Origin: Steroidobacteraceae bacterium
Lineage (GTDB): Bacteria; Pseudomonadota; Gammaproteobacteria; Steroidobacterales; Steroidobacteraceae
Direction: 5' to 3'
Length of the DNA stretch: 53,597 nucleotides
Assembly (NCBI GenBank): GCA_025451845.1
Contig: JANWJS010000036.1
Coordinates: 1-53,597, forward strand
The notes beneath the pieces were generated by a model. That model made no database searches, was not told the DNA's origin, and saw only the letters and a list, made by a program, of their open reading frames with translations. Below, in pieces: positions 36,573 through 44,821 of the stretch (the stretch's first letter is position 1; every line of letters starts with the position of its first letter). Position numbers and translations under genes: made by a program.

Positions 36573-37490
36573 GTGGCTATGAAAATAGGGGTCAAAACGG
36601 GGTGGCGCGCTCGCAGCATCTGGAGCGAGCTGCTGGCCGAATTCTTCGGTACTTTCGTTCTGCTGGCTTTTGGCGCCGGCGTGGTGGCCCTCGCGGTAGT
36701 GGGGCTGCCCGAATCTGGCCGGACGCCGACGATATTCGCCGGCGCGGGCGATTGGTTGCTGATCACGTGGGGATGGGCCATGGCGGTCACCATGGCGGTG
36801 TACGTGGCTGGCGGGGTTACTGGAGCGCACATCAACCCGGCGGTAACGTTTGCTCTTGCCGTCAAGGGGGACTTCCCCTGGGCGAAGGTCCTGCCTTATT
36901 CGGCAGCGCAGGTCGCCGGTGCGTTCGGGGGTGCTGCGCTGGCCTACGCGGACTATGTCCCGGCGATCAATATGTGGAATGCCGCCCATCATGTGATCTC
37001 GCGTGCCGACCCCGGTGGCATGACGACGTTCAGTATCTTCGCCACGTTCCCGGCGCATTACTACGGCATGAACCTGCTCTGGCCGCTGTTTGACCAAATC
37101 GTCGGGACCTCCTTCCTGTTGGTATTCGTCCTGGGCATCATCGATGCGGCGAATGTCGGCGTCAAAGCCAATCTCGCGCCGTTCATGGTCGGCATGGCGG
37201 TAGCCGCGATTGGCATGTCTTTCGGCACTGGCTCGGGTTATGCCATCAATCCCGCGCGCGATTTCGGTCCCCGGCTCTTTTGCTGGTTGCTGGGATGGGG
37301 GGCGAACGCCTTCCCGGGACCGTACGGCTACTGGTGGGTGCCCATCATCGGACCGCTCGTCGGCGCTCCTCTGGGCGCCGGGCTGTACAAGTGGTTCATC
37401 GCCGATACCTTGTCAGCCAAGGGGGCTTGCGCCGGGGCGGCAGAGAGAGCAGACCTCGGCGCCGAGGAGGCTGTCGGTAAGGAGGCTTGA
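36573..37490 (+). CDS. glpF: MIP channel, glycerol-facilitator type
   Basis: 305 residues with six membrane helices. Both half-helix motifs are present: His-Ile-Asn-Pro-Ala-Val-Thr-Phe and Ile-Asn-Pro-Ala-Arg-Asp-Phe-Gly-Pro-Arg. The Asp after Asn-Pro-Ala-Arg marks aquaglyceroporins, which pass glycerol. GTG 36573 is preferred: an AGAGG site is 7 bases upstream. ATG 36579 is a close alternative; the longer frame back to 36441 has a charged non-membrane extension that looks unlikely. No glycerol kinase or dehydrogenase gene is next to it. Confidence 0.88.
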   Translation: MAMKIGVKTGWRARSIWSELLAEFFGTFVLLAFGAGVVALAVVGLPESGRTPTIFAGAGDWLLITWGWAMAVTMAVYVAGGVTGAHINPAVTFALAVKGDFPWAKVLPYSAAQVAGAFGGAALAYADYVPAINMWNAAHHVISRADPGGMTTFSIFATFPAHYYGMNLLWPLFDQIVGTSFLLVFVLGIIDAANVGVKANLAPFMVGMAVAAIGMSFGTGSGYAINPARDFGPRLFCWLLGWGANAFPGPYGYWWVPIIGPLVGAPLGAGLYKWFIADTLSAKGACAGAAERADLGAEEAVGKEA

Positions 37491-37583
37491 GCTGTTGCAT
37501 AGTTCGCAAAGTGTGAAGGACATACATGCGAACGCTCCGTTCCCTCCACGAGAATGCGCTCGTGGCGTCGAGCGGAGGCGGTT

Positions 37584-38660
37584 GTGAGTCAGAGGTCAAA
37601 GTTCATCGCCGTGGCGGAGATTGCGGAGGCGATTCTGCCCATTGCCCGTGGCAGCAAGTACGAAGACCCCCTCGCCGCGGCACTCGAAGGCGCAGGGCTC
37701 GGAAGCGTCATCGGCGGCGGATCGCTGTTGGGCACGAACTGCAAAGAAGTTATATCGGTGGACGTCGAGATTGTCCTGCGCGATCTGGACGGCGCCTTGC
37801 AATTCGCGCGCACCACGCTGCTTGCGCTCGGTGCGCCCGCAGGCTCGCTACTCCTGTTCCTGCGTGACGCCCGTCCGCGGGCACTTGCCATCGCGACAGG
37901 AGAGGAATTCGACCATCAAGCTGCCCTGGTCGCACTCGAGCGTCGCATGGCGCTTTTTCCAGTCGATGATGAAGAAGATGAGGAGGAGGAACGGAAGCGG
38001 ATAGAGGCCATGGCCAAGAAGGTCTTGATGGACTTCGAGGGTTTGTGGGCGGGCACTTATGAATTTCAGCCCGCCGTACTTTCCAGTTATTCAGCCGACT
38101 GGCTGCAGTGGTACGACCAGGTTGCCCGGGAGCTCGCCGCGCGCGGCTTCGTGTTCGTTGGGGACATCGCCACCGTGCGCACTGATCTGGCGGCGCCCAA
38201 GCACTTGGGATTCTCACGCAAGTTTCTCGCCACCAGCGGCATCACGCGAGTGGACGCCTTCCAGCTTGCGACGGCCAAGCCCAAACCGACCGTTCAGGTA
38301 GTGGTGCTCAAGAGTGAATTCGAGAGCGGCCGCTATCTGTCGACCAGCAACGCAGTGTTGAAATGGAACATCCCTGATTTCATTGACGCTGATCTCCAGC
38401 CACCCGAATCTCCTCCTGGAGTCATTGTGGAGCGCCATCTCGCGCGCCTTGCCGCGTATTGCGAAAGCGACTCGGCCGCTGCGGTGCACCTGAATTCGAT
38501 CGCGGAGCTGCTGGCCGCCGAGGAACGTGAGCGCGTGCGCACGCGACGCTTCAGGCAGGGCCAGGGCGTGCCATCTCGAGTCGAACTGGAGCGCTTGGGC
38601 GCGGCGCCCGAGTTAGCGGTACGGGTGCACGAGGAAATGCGCCGCTTAAAAGGGATCTAG
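37584..38660 (+). CDS. Unrecognised two-part soluble protein
   Basis: 358 residues, no signal peptide or membrane segment. The first part (1-125) has a Gly-rich beta region (Gly-Ser-Val-Ile-Gly-Gly-Gly-Ser-Leu-Leu-Gly) and Val-Asp-Val-Glu-Ile-Val-Leu-Arg-Asp. A very acidic stretch (about 130-140, nine Asp/Glu among eleven) separates it from a second part containing Trp-Leu-Gln-Trp-Tyr and an Arg/Glu-rich helical tail. GTG 37584 has a GGAGG site 5 bases upstream. I do not recognise a family. It stands alone between the GlpF-like and methyltransferase genes. Confidence 0.65.
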   Translation: MSQRSKFIAVAEIAEAILPIARGSKYEDPLAAALEGAGLGSVIGGGSLLGTNCKEVISVDVEIVLRDLDGALQFARTTLLALGAPAGSLLLFLRDARPRALAIATGEEFDHQAALVALERRMALFPVDDEEDEEEERKRIEAMAKKVLMDFEGLWAGTYEFQPAVLSSYSADWLQWYDQVARELAARGFVFVGDIATVRTDLAAPKHLGFSRKFLATSGITRVDAFQLATAKPKPTVQVVVLKSEFESGRYLSTSNAVLKWNIPDFIDADLQPPESPPGVIVERHLARLAAYCESDSAAAVHLNSIAELLAAEERERVRTRRFRQGQGVPSRVELERLGAAPELAVRVHEEMRRLKGI

Positions 38661-38822
38661 CGACGGTTAGGCACGCTGGCCGTGCCAGTAGCGCCGACGG
38701 CTCATTGCATCGCCCACGTCACGACTGCACTCCTGAATGTGGAGCCTACGATGAGCGCGTTCTAATATGAGGGCTCATAGCGGATCGCTACCGGCGAAGC
38801 CCGATCGAGGTTCACTCTTCCA

Positions 38823-40031
38823 ATGCCAGCGCTTCTACCTGACCCGTCAGCAGGGATGCTGAGCCCTAGCGTGGGCGCGCACCCGCTCGTCTGTTGGACA
38901 GAGGACGGCGAGGCACGTTCCGCCGTCTGGCGCTCTGAGAGCGGTGCGCCGGCCGCGAGTCTCGTGGTCATCGCCGATGAGCACGTCACGGCTGATGACG
39001 CCTATGGCCTCGCCTGCCAAGGCACCGCGCTGCTGTGGCGCGGCGACTTCCAGAACGCGCGTCAGATGCTGCTTGCGTTGGCGAGACGCGCTGACCGCCC
39101 GTCGGGCAAGTCGAAAAAATCGCCCGCATCCTCGATATCCATTTCGCCTGCCGAGGCCTTCCATCGCCATCGCCAGGCGCAATCACAGCGGGCGCGCACA
39201 TTGGGCATGCTGCTAGTGCCGCTGGACGAGGACTACGGCATTCCATTGCGACGTGCGCCCGACGTACGACAAGCCTGCGAGGAGGCCTACGGCCCGGGGG
39301 AAGGAGGACCCTCGGTCACCTCGCTGCGATCGGTACTCGGCGTCATCGGCGCGCACGAGTGGCGCACCAAGGGAATTGAAATTGTGGCGATCGGCGGCCG
39401 AATTCATCCGCACTATGGGGTGTTTGCGCCGATTCGCCGTGAATACGTCGATTTGGTCGCCACCGCGCCACTGCCAGGTTTCAGGTCTTCGTCCAGCCTC
39501 GCCTTCGACATTGGCACCGGTACGGGTGTGCTGGCCGCCGTGCTCGCGCGGCGCGGCCTCAGCCGTGTGGTTGCCACCGACCGGGATTCCCGCGCGCTGG
39601 CCTGCGCCCGCGAGAACCTCGCGCGTCTCGGTTTGGCGGAGCAGGTGGAAGTTGTGCAGGCGGATCTCTTTCCTGAAGGGCGGGCCGGGCTGGTGGTATG
39701 TAACCCGCCCTGGGTTCCCGCGCGGCCGAGTTCTCCGATCGAGCGCGGGATCTACGACCCCGAGAGTCGCATGCTGCGCGATTTCCTGGGCGGGCTGACT
39801 GCGCACCTGGAACCAGGGGGCGAGGGCTGGGTGGTGCTTTCGGACCTCGCGGAGCACTTGGGCCTGCGGCCGAGGTCGGAGCTGCTCGCTGCGTTCGACG
39901 CGGCGGGGCTAAAGGTCGTGGATCGAAGCGACGTGCGGCCGAAACATCCCCGGGTTTCCGACGAGACCGACCCGCTCCACGTGGCGCGAGCAGCCGAGGT
40001 GACATCACTCTGGCGCCTCGCCGTGCGCTGA
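38823..40031 (+). CDS. SAM-dependent methyltransferase, PrmC/HemK-like motif
   Basis: 402 residues. The C-terminal half (about 195-400) is a class I methyltransferase: the Phe-Asp-Ile-Gly-Thr-Gly-Thr-Gly-Val-Leu SAM loop near residue 225, Ala-Thr-Asp-Arg-Asp, and Val-Cys-Asn-Pro-Pro-Trp. The Asn-Pro-Pro-Trp motif is that of enzymes methylating amide or amino nitrogens, such as PrmC. The N-terminal half (1-190) has no recognised domain and no helical bundle like true PrmC, so the target is uncertain. No ribosome site precedes ATG 38823; an in-frame ATG at 38856 is possible. Confidence 0.75.
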   Translation: MPALLPDPSAGMLSPSVGAHPLVCWTEDGEARSAVWRSESGAPAASLVVIADEHVTADDAYGLACQGTALLWRGDFQNARQMLLALARRADRPSGKSKKSPASSISISPAEAFHRHRQAQSQRARTLGMLLVPLDEDYGIPLRRAPDVRQACEEAYGPGEGGPSVTSLRSVLGVIGAHEWRTKGIEIVAIGGRIHPHYGVFAPIRREYVDLVATAPLPGFRSSSSLAFDIGTGTGVLAAVLARRGLSRVVATDRDSRALACARENLARLGLAEQVEVVQADLFPEGRAGLVVCNPPWVPARPSSPIERGIYDPESRMLRDFLGGLTAHLEPGGEGWVVLSDLAEHLGLRPRSELLAAFDAAGLKVVDRSDVRPKHPRVSDETDPLHVARAAEVTSLWRLAVR

Positions 40032-40245
40032 GCCGGGGTCTGTCGTTGTATCTGCCTCCGCGGGACGGTGCGCCGCTACCGCAGCGGGGGACCGTTTCCC
40101 GATCGACCGAGCCTGTCAGCCATGCGCCGGGCCGGCGCCCCTCGGCGGTTGGCGGGCGCCATCGCTCGCCCGGGCGGACTGGCGCGCTCGAGCCTGTTAT
40201 CCTTGTCGCATTCTGCGGCGCAGAATCGCTTGCACCGGAACAAAC

Positions 40246-43083
40246 ATGAGACGCAATCCGTTCGAGCGGGTAGGCCATCCCGACGGTCCGAGGCCACCGC
40301 GTCTGAGGTCACGCGGGCGGCGGACGCTGATCCTCACGATCGTGGTGGTGGCCGTCGTGGCCTACCTCTGCTCCACCACCGTGTCGTACTACGTCGACTC
40401 CCTCTGGTTCGGCGCGCTGGGCTATGCATCGGTGTTCTGGACGCGGCTCGGCCTGCAAGTCGCGGTGTTCTGCGCTTCTTCCGTCGTCACCTTCATCGTC
40501 CTCTACGGGGCGTACTCGGCCCTTCGGCCCGAGCGCCTCGACGAGCTGCTCGCCGCGAGAGTCCTGGTCAACCGACAGCCGGTGGACCTTCCCATCGGAT
40601 CGCTGGTGAGGTTAGGGGCGATCATCGTATCCCTTGCGATCGCGGCTGAGGCCGGCGCTACCCTGTCCGAGAGCTGGACGACTCTGCTGCTCTGGTGGTA
40701 CGCCCCGCACACCGCCACGCTCGATCCCATTTTCGGCAGACCCTTGGGGTTTTACCTTTTCCAGCTTCCCGCGTGGGACCTGCTCACGGAATGGCTCACG
40801 ACGCTTGCGGCGGTCGTCTGCGTTGTCGCGGCCGTGTTCGTAAGCCTCACGGCCGCAGCACGCGGGCTCACCCGCCAGCGCATCGTCGCGAACCCGGAAC
40901 GGCCCTGGCGAGGGCTCGCGATCGGAGTTGCGGCACTGCTGCTCGCCGTCGCGGCGCGGGTGTACTTGGGGCGCTTCGACCGGCTGTTCGACGATCACAC
41001 GATCTTCTCGGGAGTGGACTATACGCAGGCCCACATCACGCTCGCGGGCCTGCTCGTAGTGTGTGGAGCGCTGCTCGTGGGCGCCGCCATCGCTTTGACG
41101 GCCGCAGTGCGCATGCCGCGCTTCACGTGGATCGTTGGCTCAGTGGTTCCCGCCATCGTGTGCTACATAGCCGTTCAGCTCGTGGCGTGGTACGTGAGCA
41201 CCCTGATCGTCAGGCCGAACCAGCTCAACCGGGAGCGGCCATACATTGCGCACAACATCGAGTTCACACGCCAGGCCTACGACCTGGACAGGATCCAGGT
41301 CCATCCTTTCCCGGCGGATGTCGGAATCGCGGCTGTCGATCAGTCTCAAAATCAAACGACGCTCGACAATATCCGCCTGTGGGACTGGCGGGCGCTGCAG
41401 GACGGGCTGCGCCAGATCCAGGAAATCCGCACTTACTACGACTTCCCCGACATTGACATCGACCGGTACCACCAGGGAGGCAGCCTGCGCGAGATGATGC
41501 TCGCGGCGCGCGAGCTCAACGTGCAGAAGCTCCCGGTGAGCAGCCAGACCTGGATCAACGAGAAGCTCATTTATACCCACGGGTACGGCGTCGCGATGAC
41601 CTCCGTGAACGGCTTCACGCCCGAGGGCCTGCCGGAGCTCGTGCTGAAGAACATGCCGGTCGAGAGCTCCCTCCCAGATCTTGCGGTTACCCGGCCGGAG
41701 ATCTATTTCGGCCAGCTTACCGACACGGACGTCTACGTGAAGACCCGCCAGAGAGAGTTCAACTACCCGCAGGGCGAGCAGAACAATCTGGCCTCTTATC
41801 AGGGCAGCGGCGGCATCCGGCTCGGCGGGCTGTTGCGCCGTACGCTCATTGCTTACGATCGCGGAGACATCGCCAAGCTTCCCTTCAGCGACGACGTGAC
41901 CGACGACAGCCGCCTGCTCATGCGCCGCAACATCCTCGTGCGATTGCAGACGCTCGCGCCGTTCCTCACGTTCGATCCCGATCCCTACATCGTCGTGGCG
42001 CGCGACGGCAAGCTCTACTGGATCATCGACGCCTACACGACCTCGGACACCTATCCTTATTCGCGCCGCTATCTGCTCGGCGAGGAGCCGCTCAACTACA
42101 TCCGCAACAGCGTGAAGATCGTCGTTGACGCCTACACGGGTGCGACGACTTTCTACGTGTTCGATTCGAAGGACCCTGTTCTCGGTGCGTATCGCAATCT
42201 GTTCCCGGCGCTGTTCCGGGATAAGTCGGCCATGCCGGCGGATTTGCTCGCGCATGTGCGCTACCCGGAGTTGCTGCTCACCGCGCAGGCCGACGTGTAC
42301 GCGCTGTATCACATGACCGATCCGGAAGCGTTCTATAACCGCGAGGACCTATGGGAGGTCGCGACGGAGGTTCGTTCCCAAGGGGAGGGCCCGGAGGACG
42401 TGGAGGCGAATTACGTGCTCATGACGCTGCCCGGGGAGCAAACGACGGAATTCGTCGACATCCTGCCGTTCACTCCCGCCAACCGGAACAATCTCATCGG
42501 GTGGATCGGCGGCCGCAGCGACGGCGCGCACTACGGCGAGGCGGTGGCTTATGACTTTCCGAAGTCGAAGCTGGTCGACGGTCCCTTGCAGGTCGAGGCG
42601 CGCATCGATCAGAACGCCTCGATCTCGGGCCAGCTGTCGCTCTGGAATCAGCAGGGCTCGCACGTGCGCCGAGGCAGCCTCATCGTCATTCCGGTCGGCA
42701 AGGCGCTGCTGTATGCCCAGCCTATCTATCTGCAGGCGGCGAACAGCCCGATGCCGGAACTACGCCTCGTGGTGCTCGCGCTGCAAGACCAGTTTGCGTA
42801 CGGTCCGACGTTCGAGACGGCAATGGCGGCGCTGTTCAACGGCGCACCCTCGACGTTGAGCGCACAACAGCCATCGGGCTCGGCCGCGGGCCCCGCCCAG
42901 GCTACCGCTGGCCACATCGCGCCGCAGGGTCCGACGCCCGGGTTGAATGAGCTGATCGACACGGCCGCGCAGGATTTCGCGGACTACCAGCAGCTCACGG
43001 CGGCCGGCAAGCTCGCCGAGGCGGGGAAGAAGCTCGAGTCGCTCAAGCGCACGCTCTCGAAGCTCAAGAGCGGCCGGCCATGA
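40246..43083 (+). CDS. UPF0182-family large membrane protein
   Basis: 945 residues. Seven or so membrane helices occupy about residues 28-330, then a long extracytoplasmic part with the UPF0182 pattern (Tyr-Ile-Ala-His-Asn-Ile-x-Phe-Thr-Arg-x-Ala-Tyr, Asn-Ile-Arg-Leu-Trp-Asp-Trp-Arg, Thr-His-Gly-Tyr-Gly, Phe-Asn-Tyr-Pro-x-Gly). Function of the family is unknown. Members are best known in actinobacteria and cyanobacteria, so a copy here is less usual. A Pro/Ala-rich tail and a Lys-rich helix end the protein. Confidence 0.88.
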   Translation: MRRNPFERVGHPDGPRPPRLRSRGRRTLILTIVVVAVVAYLCSTTVSYYVDSLWFGALGYASVFWTRLGLQVAVFCASSVVTFIVLYGAYSALRPERLDELLAARVLVNRQPVDLPIGSLVRLGAIIVSLAIAAEAGATLSESWTTLLLWWYAPHTATLDPIFGRPLGFYLFQLPAWDLLTEWLTTLAAVVCVVAAVFVSLTAAARGLTRQRIVANPERPWRGLAIGVAALLLAVAARVYLGRFDRLFDDHTIFSGVDYTQAHITLAGLLVVCGALLVGAAIALTAAVRMPRFTWIVGSVVPAIVCYIAVQLVAWYVSTLIVRPNQLNRERPYIAHNIEFTRQAYDLDRIQVHPFPADVGIAAVDQSQNQTTLDNIRLWDWRALQDGLRQIQEIRTYYDFPDIDIDRYHQGGSLREMMLAARELNVQKLPVSSQTWINEKLIYTHGYGVAMTSVNGFTPEGLPELVLKNMPVESSLPDLAVTRPEIYFGQLTDTDVYVKTRQREFNYPQGEQNNLASYQGSGGIRLGGLLRRTLIAYDRGDIAKLPFSDDVTDDSRLLMRRNILVRLQTLAPFLTFDPDPYIVVARDGKLYWIIDAYTTSDTYPYSRRYLLGEEPLNYIRNSVKIVVDAYTGATTFYVFDSKDPVLGAYRNLFPALFRDKSAMPADLLAHVRYPELLLTAQADVYALYHMTDPEAFYNREDLWEVATEVRSQGEGPEDVEANYVLMTLPGEQTTEFVDILPFTPANRNNLIGWIGGRSDGAHYGEAVAYDFPKSKLVDGPLQVEARIDQNASISGQLSLWNQQGSHVRRGSLIVIPVGKALLYAQPIYLQAANSPMPELRLVVLALQDQFAYGPTFETAMAALFNGAPSTLSAQQPSGSAAGPAQATAGHIAPQGPTPGLNELIDTAAQDFADYQQLTAAGKLAEAGKKLESLKRTLSKLKSGRP

Positions 43084-43154
43084 CGTAACGGGACGTATCA
43101 GGCCGGCGCGGCAAAGCGAATGTGCGATCGCGGCAATAAAAGCGAGGTAGAGAA

Positions 43155-43523
43155 ATGAGCGCAGTCGATGAGGAGTTCATTCCTTACTTGGTACTTGTTC
43201 GCTTTGACAAGGACGGTGCGGACTTGAAGAAGCGCCTGGCTGAGTCTGTGCCCGTTCTCAAGGAGAACCTGGCGGATATGGGTAAGGTTCAATTCGTAGA
43301 GATGTCGTACGACGGTTCGATGGTGGCCTTTTTGGTTGCGGCTAACCCGAGATTCGAGGACGTGCTGCAGGTGCAGGCGCACTTGCAGTCACCCCGGTCG
43401 GGCAGATCGTCTGCGCTTGTAGTCCACGATAAGGTTCTCGTCGTCACGCTCGAGACGGGCACGGCTTCGCGGATGGAGCGCACGACGAGTTGGCTTCGAG
43501 AATTCGGCCTCCTCGTGGAGTGA
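43155..43523 (+). CDS. Unknown 122-residue protein
   Basis: A compact, mixed-charge protein with predicted alternating strands and helices (Tyr-Leu-Val-Leu-Val-Arg-Phe-Asp-Lys-Asp-Gly near the N-terminus; Val-Val-His-Asp-Lys-Val-Leu-Val-Val-Thr later). No signal peptide, no Cys. A GAGGTAGAGAA-type purine stretch precedes the ATG. I do not recognise a family. It marks the left edge of the decayed region. Confidence 0.6.
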   Translation: MSAVDEEFIPYLVLVRFDKDGADLKKRLAESVPVLKENLADMGKVQFVEMSYDGSMVAFLVAANPRFEDVLQVQAHLQSPRSGRSSALVVHDKVLVVTLETGTASRMERTTSWLREFGLLVE

Positions 43524-43634
43524 GGGGGCAGCACATAATGGCGGTCAACGTGCGCGGCGCGTTCCATGTCGACAATGGAGCGATGTTTGTCTCACCAAAA
43601 TGAGCTCGCCTGGCTTTGTGGCTGGTGGGCGGCT

Positions 43635-43947
43635 CACAGGATCCTCGACCGCGGGCGCGCGTCCGATTGCCCAGAGCACACAATCGAACGGTTCGAGCCG
43701 TCTGCCGTCGCGCAGCACGAGAGCAAGCTGTCCGCGTACGTCGCGATCAAGGGATGAGGCCCATGCCTGTGTGACAATGCTCACCCCTTGCTCGCAAAGT
43801 CTTCTGCATCGACTCTCCGAGCATGCGGTCGAAATTCTTCAGCATTGTCTCGCCGCGCAGGACTAGAGTTATCGTGGAGTTCGGTGCATCGCGCAGCCCC
43901 TCGGCGAGATCGGCAGCGTTCCACATCACCTTCTTGGGCACGCAGCC
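43635..43947 (-). pseudogene. gor: Glutathione reductase remnant
   Basis: Read on the minus strand, the piece begins Gly-Cys-Val-Pro-Lys-Lys-Val-Met-Trp, the redox-active disulfide region of glutathione reductase (one Cys of the pair visible). It then jumps to Leu-Val-Leu-Arg-Gly-Glu and Phe-Asp-x-Met-Leu, and after a frame change reads Asp-Gly-Arg-Arg-Leu-Glu-Pro-Phe-Asp-Cys-Val-Leu-Trp-Ala-Ile-Gly-Arg. Compared with the family, roughly 100 residues in the middle, the whole N-terminus and the C-terminal dimer domain are missing. The frame shift lies near 43790. Short-repeat copy A begins about 20 bases beyond the N-terminal break. Confidence 0.75.
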
Positions 43948-43965
43948 GATTGATTGTAAAGTCGT

Positions 43966-44071
43966 AGCTGGAGGCTGCTTCGAGCTTTATAGCGTCTATC
44001 CGATACGTCTATTGGCAGTTCCAGCGAGCGTCGATGCGGCAAAATAGTGCGCGCCGCAACGCTTTGCACCA
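43966..44071. repeat. Short repeat copy A, left end missing
   Basis: About 106 bases, by eye about 80% identical to repeat B (46301-46428). The shared core includes GAGCTTTATAGCGTCTATCC. The right end reads GCAACGCTTTGCACCA; the matching left inverted repeat is absent. It ends 16 bases from the parE stop codon and borders the gor remnant. Confidence 0.65.
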
Positions 44072-44087
44072 GCGCCGCGTATGCTGC

Positions 44088-44414
44088 CTATCCACGATCT
44101 GTTTCTTTCATCCAGGCAGGAATGTCGCGAGCGCCATGCAGCACGCGCCAGACGTCGATACACTCGTGTATGTCGACATAAAACACCACGTAAGGAAAGC
44201 GTCCGAGCGGCCATGAGCGCAAGCCCGGCAACCTGAGTTCCAAGGCATAACGAGATGAACCACTCGCCGGGTGGCGGCCAATGTGCCGATATGCCCGCTC
44301 CAGAGCGTCGACAAAGCCAAGCGCGACTTGTGCTCCTGCCTCTTTGAGATAGTGCGCAACTGCCTCATCGACGTCGCGGTTGGCCAGCTCACGCGGGACA
44401 ACCGGTTTGGCCAT
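44088..44414 (-). CDS. parE: ParE/RelE-family toxin
   Basis: 108 residues with the RelE/ParE fold pattern: Ala-Val-Ala-His-Tyr-Leu near the N-terminus, Ala-Tyr-Arg-His-Ile-Gly-Arg-His-Pro-Ala-Ser-Gly-Ser, Leu-Pro-Gly-Leu-Arg-Ser-Trp-Pro, Phe-Pro-Tyr-Val-Val-Phe-Tyr, and Arg-Val-Leu-His-Gly-Ala-Arg-Asp-Ile-Pro near the end. ParE toxins poison DNA gyrase; RelE relatives cut mRNA. The C-terminal His-Gly-Ala-Arg-Asp-Ile-Pro is the ParE style. Its ATG overlaps the antitoxin stop by one base (TAATG), the usual antitoxin-toxin order. Confidence 0.9.
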   Translation of the reverse strand: MAKPVVPRELANRDVDEAVAHYLKEAGAQVALGFVDALERAYRHIGRHPASGSSRYALELRLPGLRSWPLGRFPYVVFYVDIHECIDVWRVLHGARDIPAWMKETDRG

Positions 44415-44647
44415 TAGCGCCGCTGGCTGATCGCCCGGCTGCGCAGCGTTTTGAAATACTTCGCATCTGCCGGCGCCGCGGGCGGTGAAGCGGCCCCCGC
44501 CAGTAGAAGCTCACGTAGCCGCAGCTGATCCTGATCCTTACGGATCAGTTCGCGCACGTACTCACTGCTGGTGCCGTAACCCCGCTTGACCTGCTCATCC
44601 ACAAAACCTTTGAGCTCTTCGGGGAGGGAAATGTTCATCGTGCTCAT
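44414..44647 (-). CDS. parD: ParD-family antitoxin
   Basis: 77 residues. The N-terminal ribbon-helix-helix (Met-Asn-Ile-Ser-Leu-Pro-Glu-Glu-Leu-Lys-Gly-Phe-Val-Asp-Glu-Gln-Val) with Tyr-Gly-Thr-Ser-Ser-Glu-Tyr-Val-Arg-Glu-Leu-Ile is the ParD DNA-binding and dimer domain; the C-terminus (about 45-77) should wrap the toxin. Starts at 44647 or 44638 are both possible; the promoter position favours a very short or absent leader. Two TTGGCAA repeats lie just upstream, probably for self-repression. Confidence 0.9.
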   Translation of the reverse strand: MSTMNISLPEELKGFVDEQVKRGYGTSSEYVRELIRKDQDQLRLRELLLAGAASPPAAPADAKYFKTLRSRAISQRR

Positions 44648-44654
44648 GGTCGCA

Positions 44655-44683
44655 ATAGTAGCTTGATTGGCAAAATTTGGCAA
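44655..44683 (-). promoter_or_regulatory. parDE promoter overlapping a direct repeat
   Basis: On the minus strand TTGCCA (44683-44678) and TACTAT (44660-44655) are 17 bases apart, a good sigma-70 pair. Direct repeats TTGGCAA (plus strand 44667-44673 and 44677-44683) are one helical turn apart and cover the -35 box. The start point would fall about at the ATG, implying a leaderless mRNA. Confidence 0.55.
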
Positions 44684-44821
44684 CTATGCCGGACACGCCG
44701 TCTGGACCGATGGGGTACCCAAAGGCCGGCCTGCGGCACGACACCAATGCCACCTTTCTGCCACTGCTGTGCCATATTTTTTGCCCAAAGTGTCAGTCGT
44801 GTTGGACGTGTCAGGCCGCAA

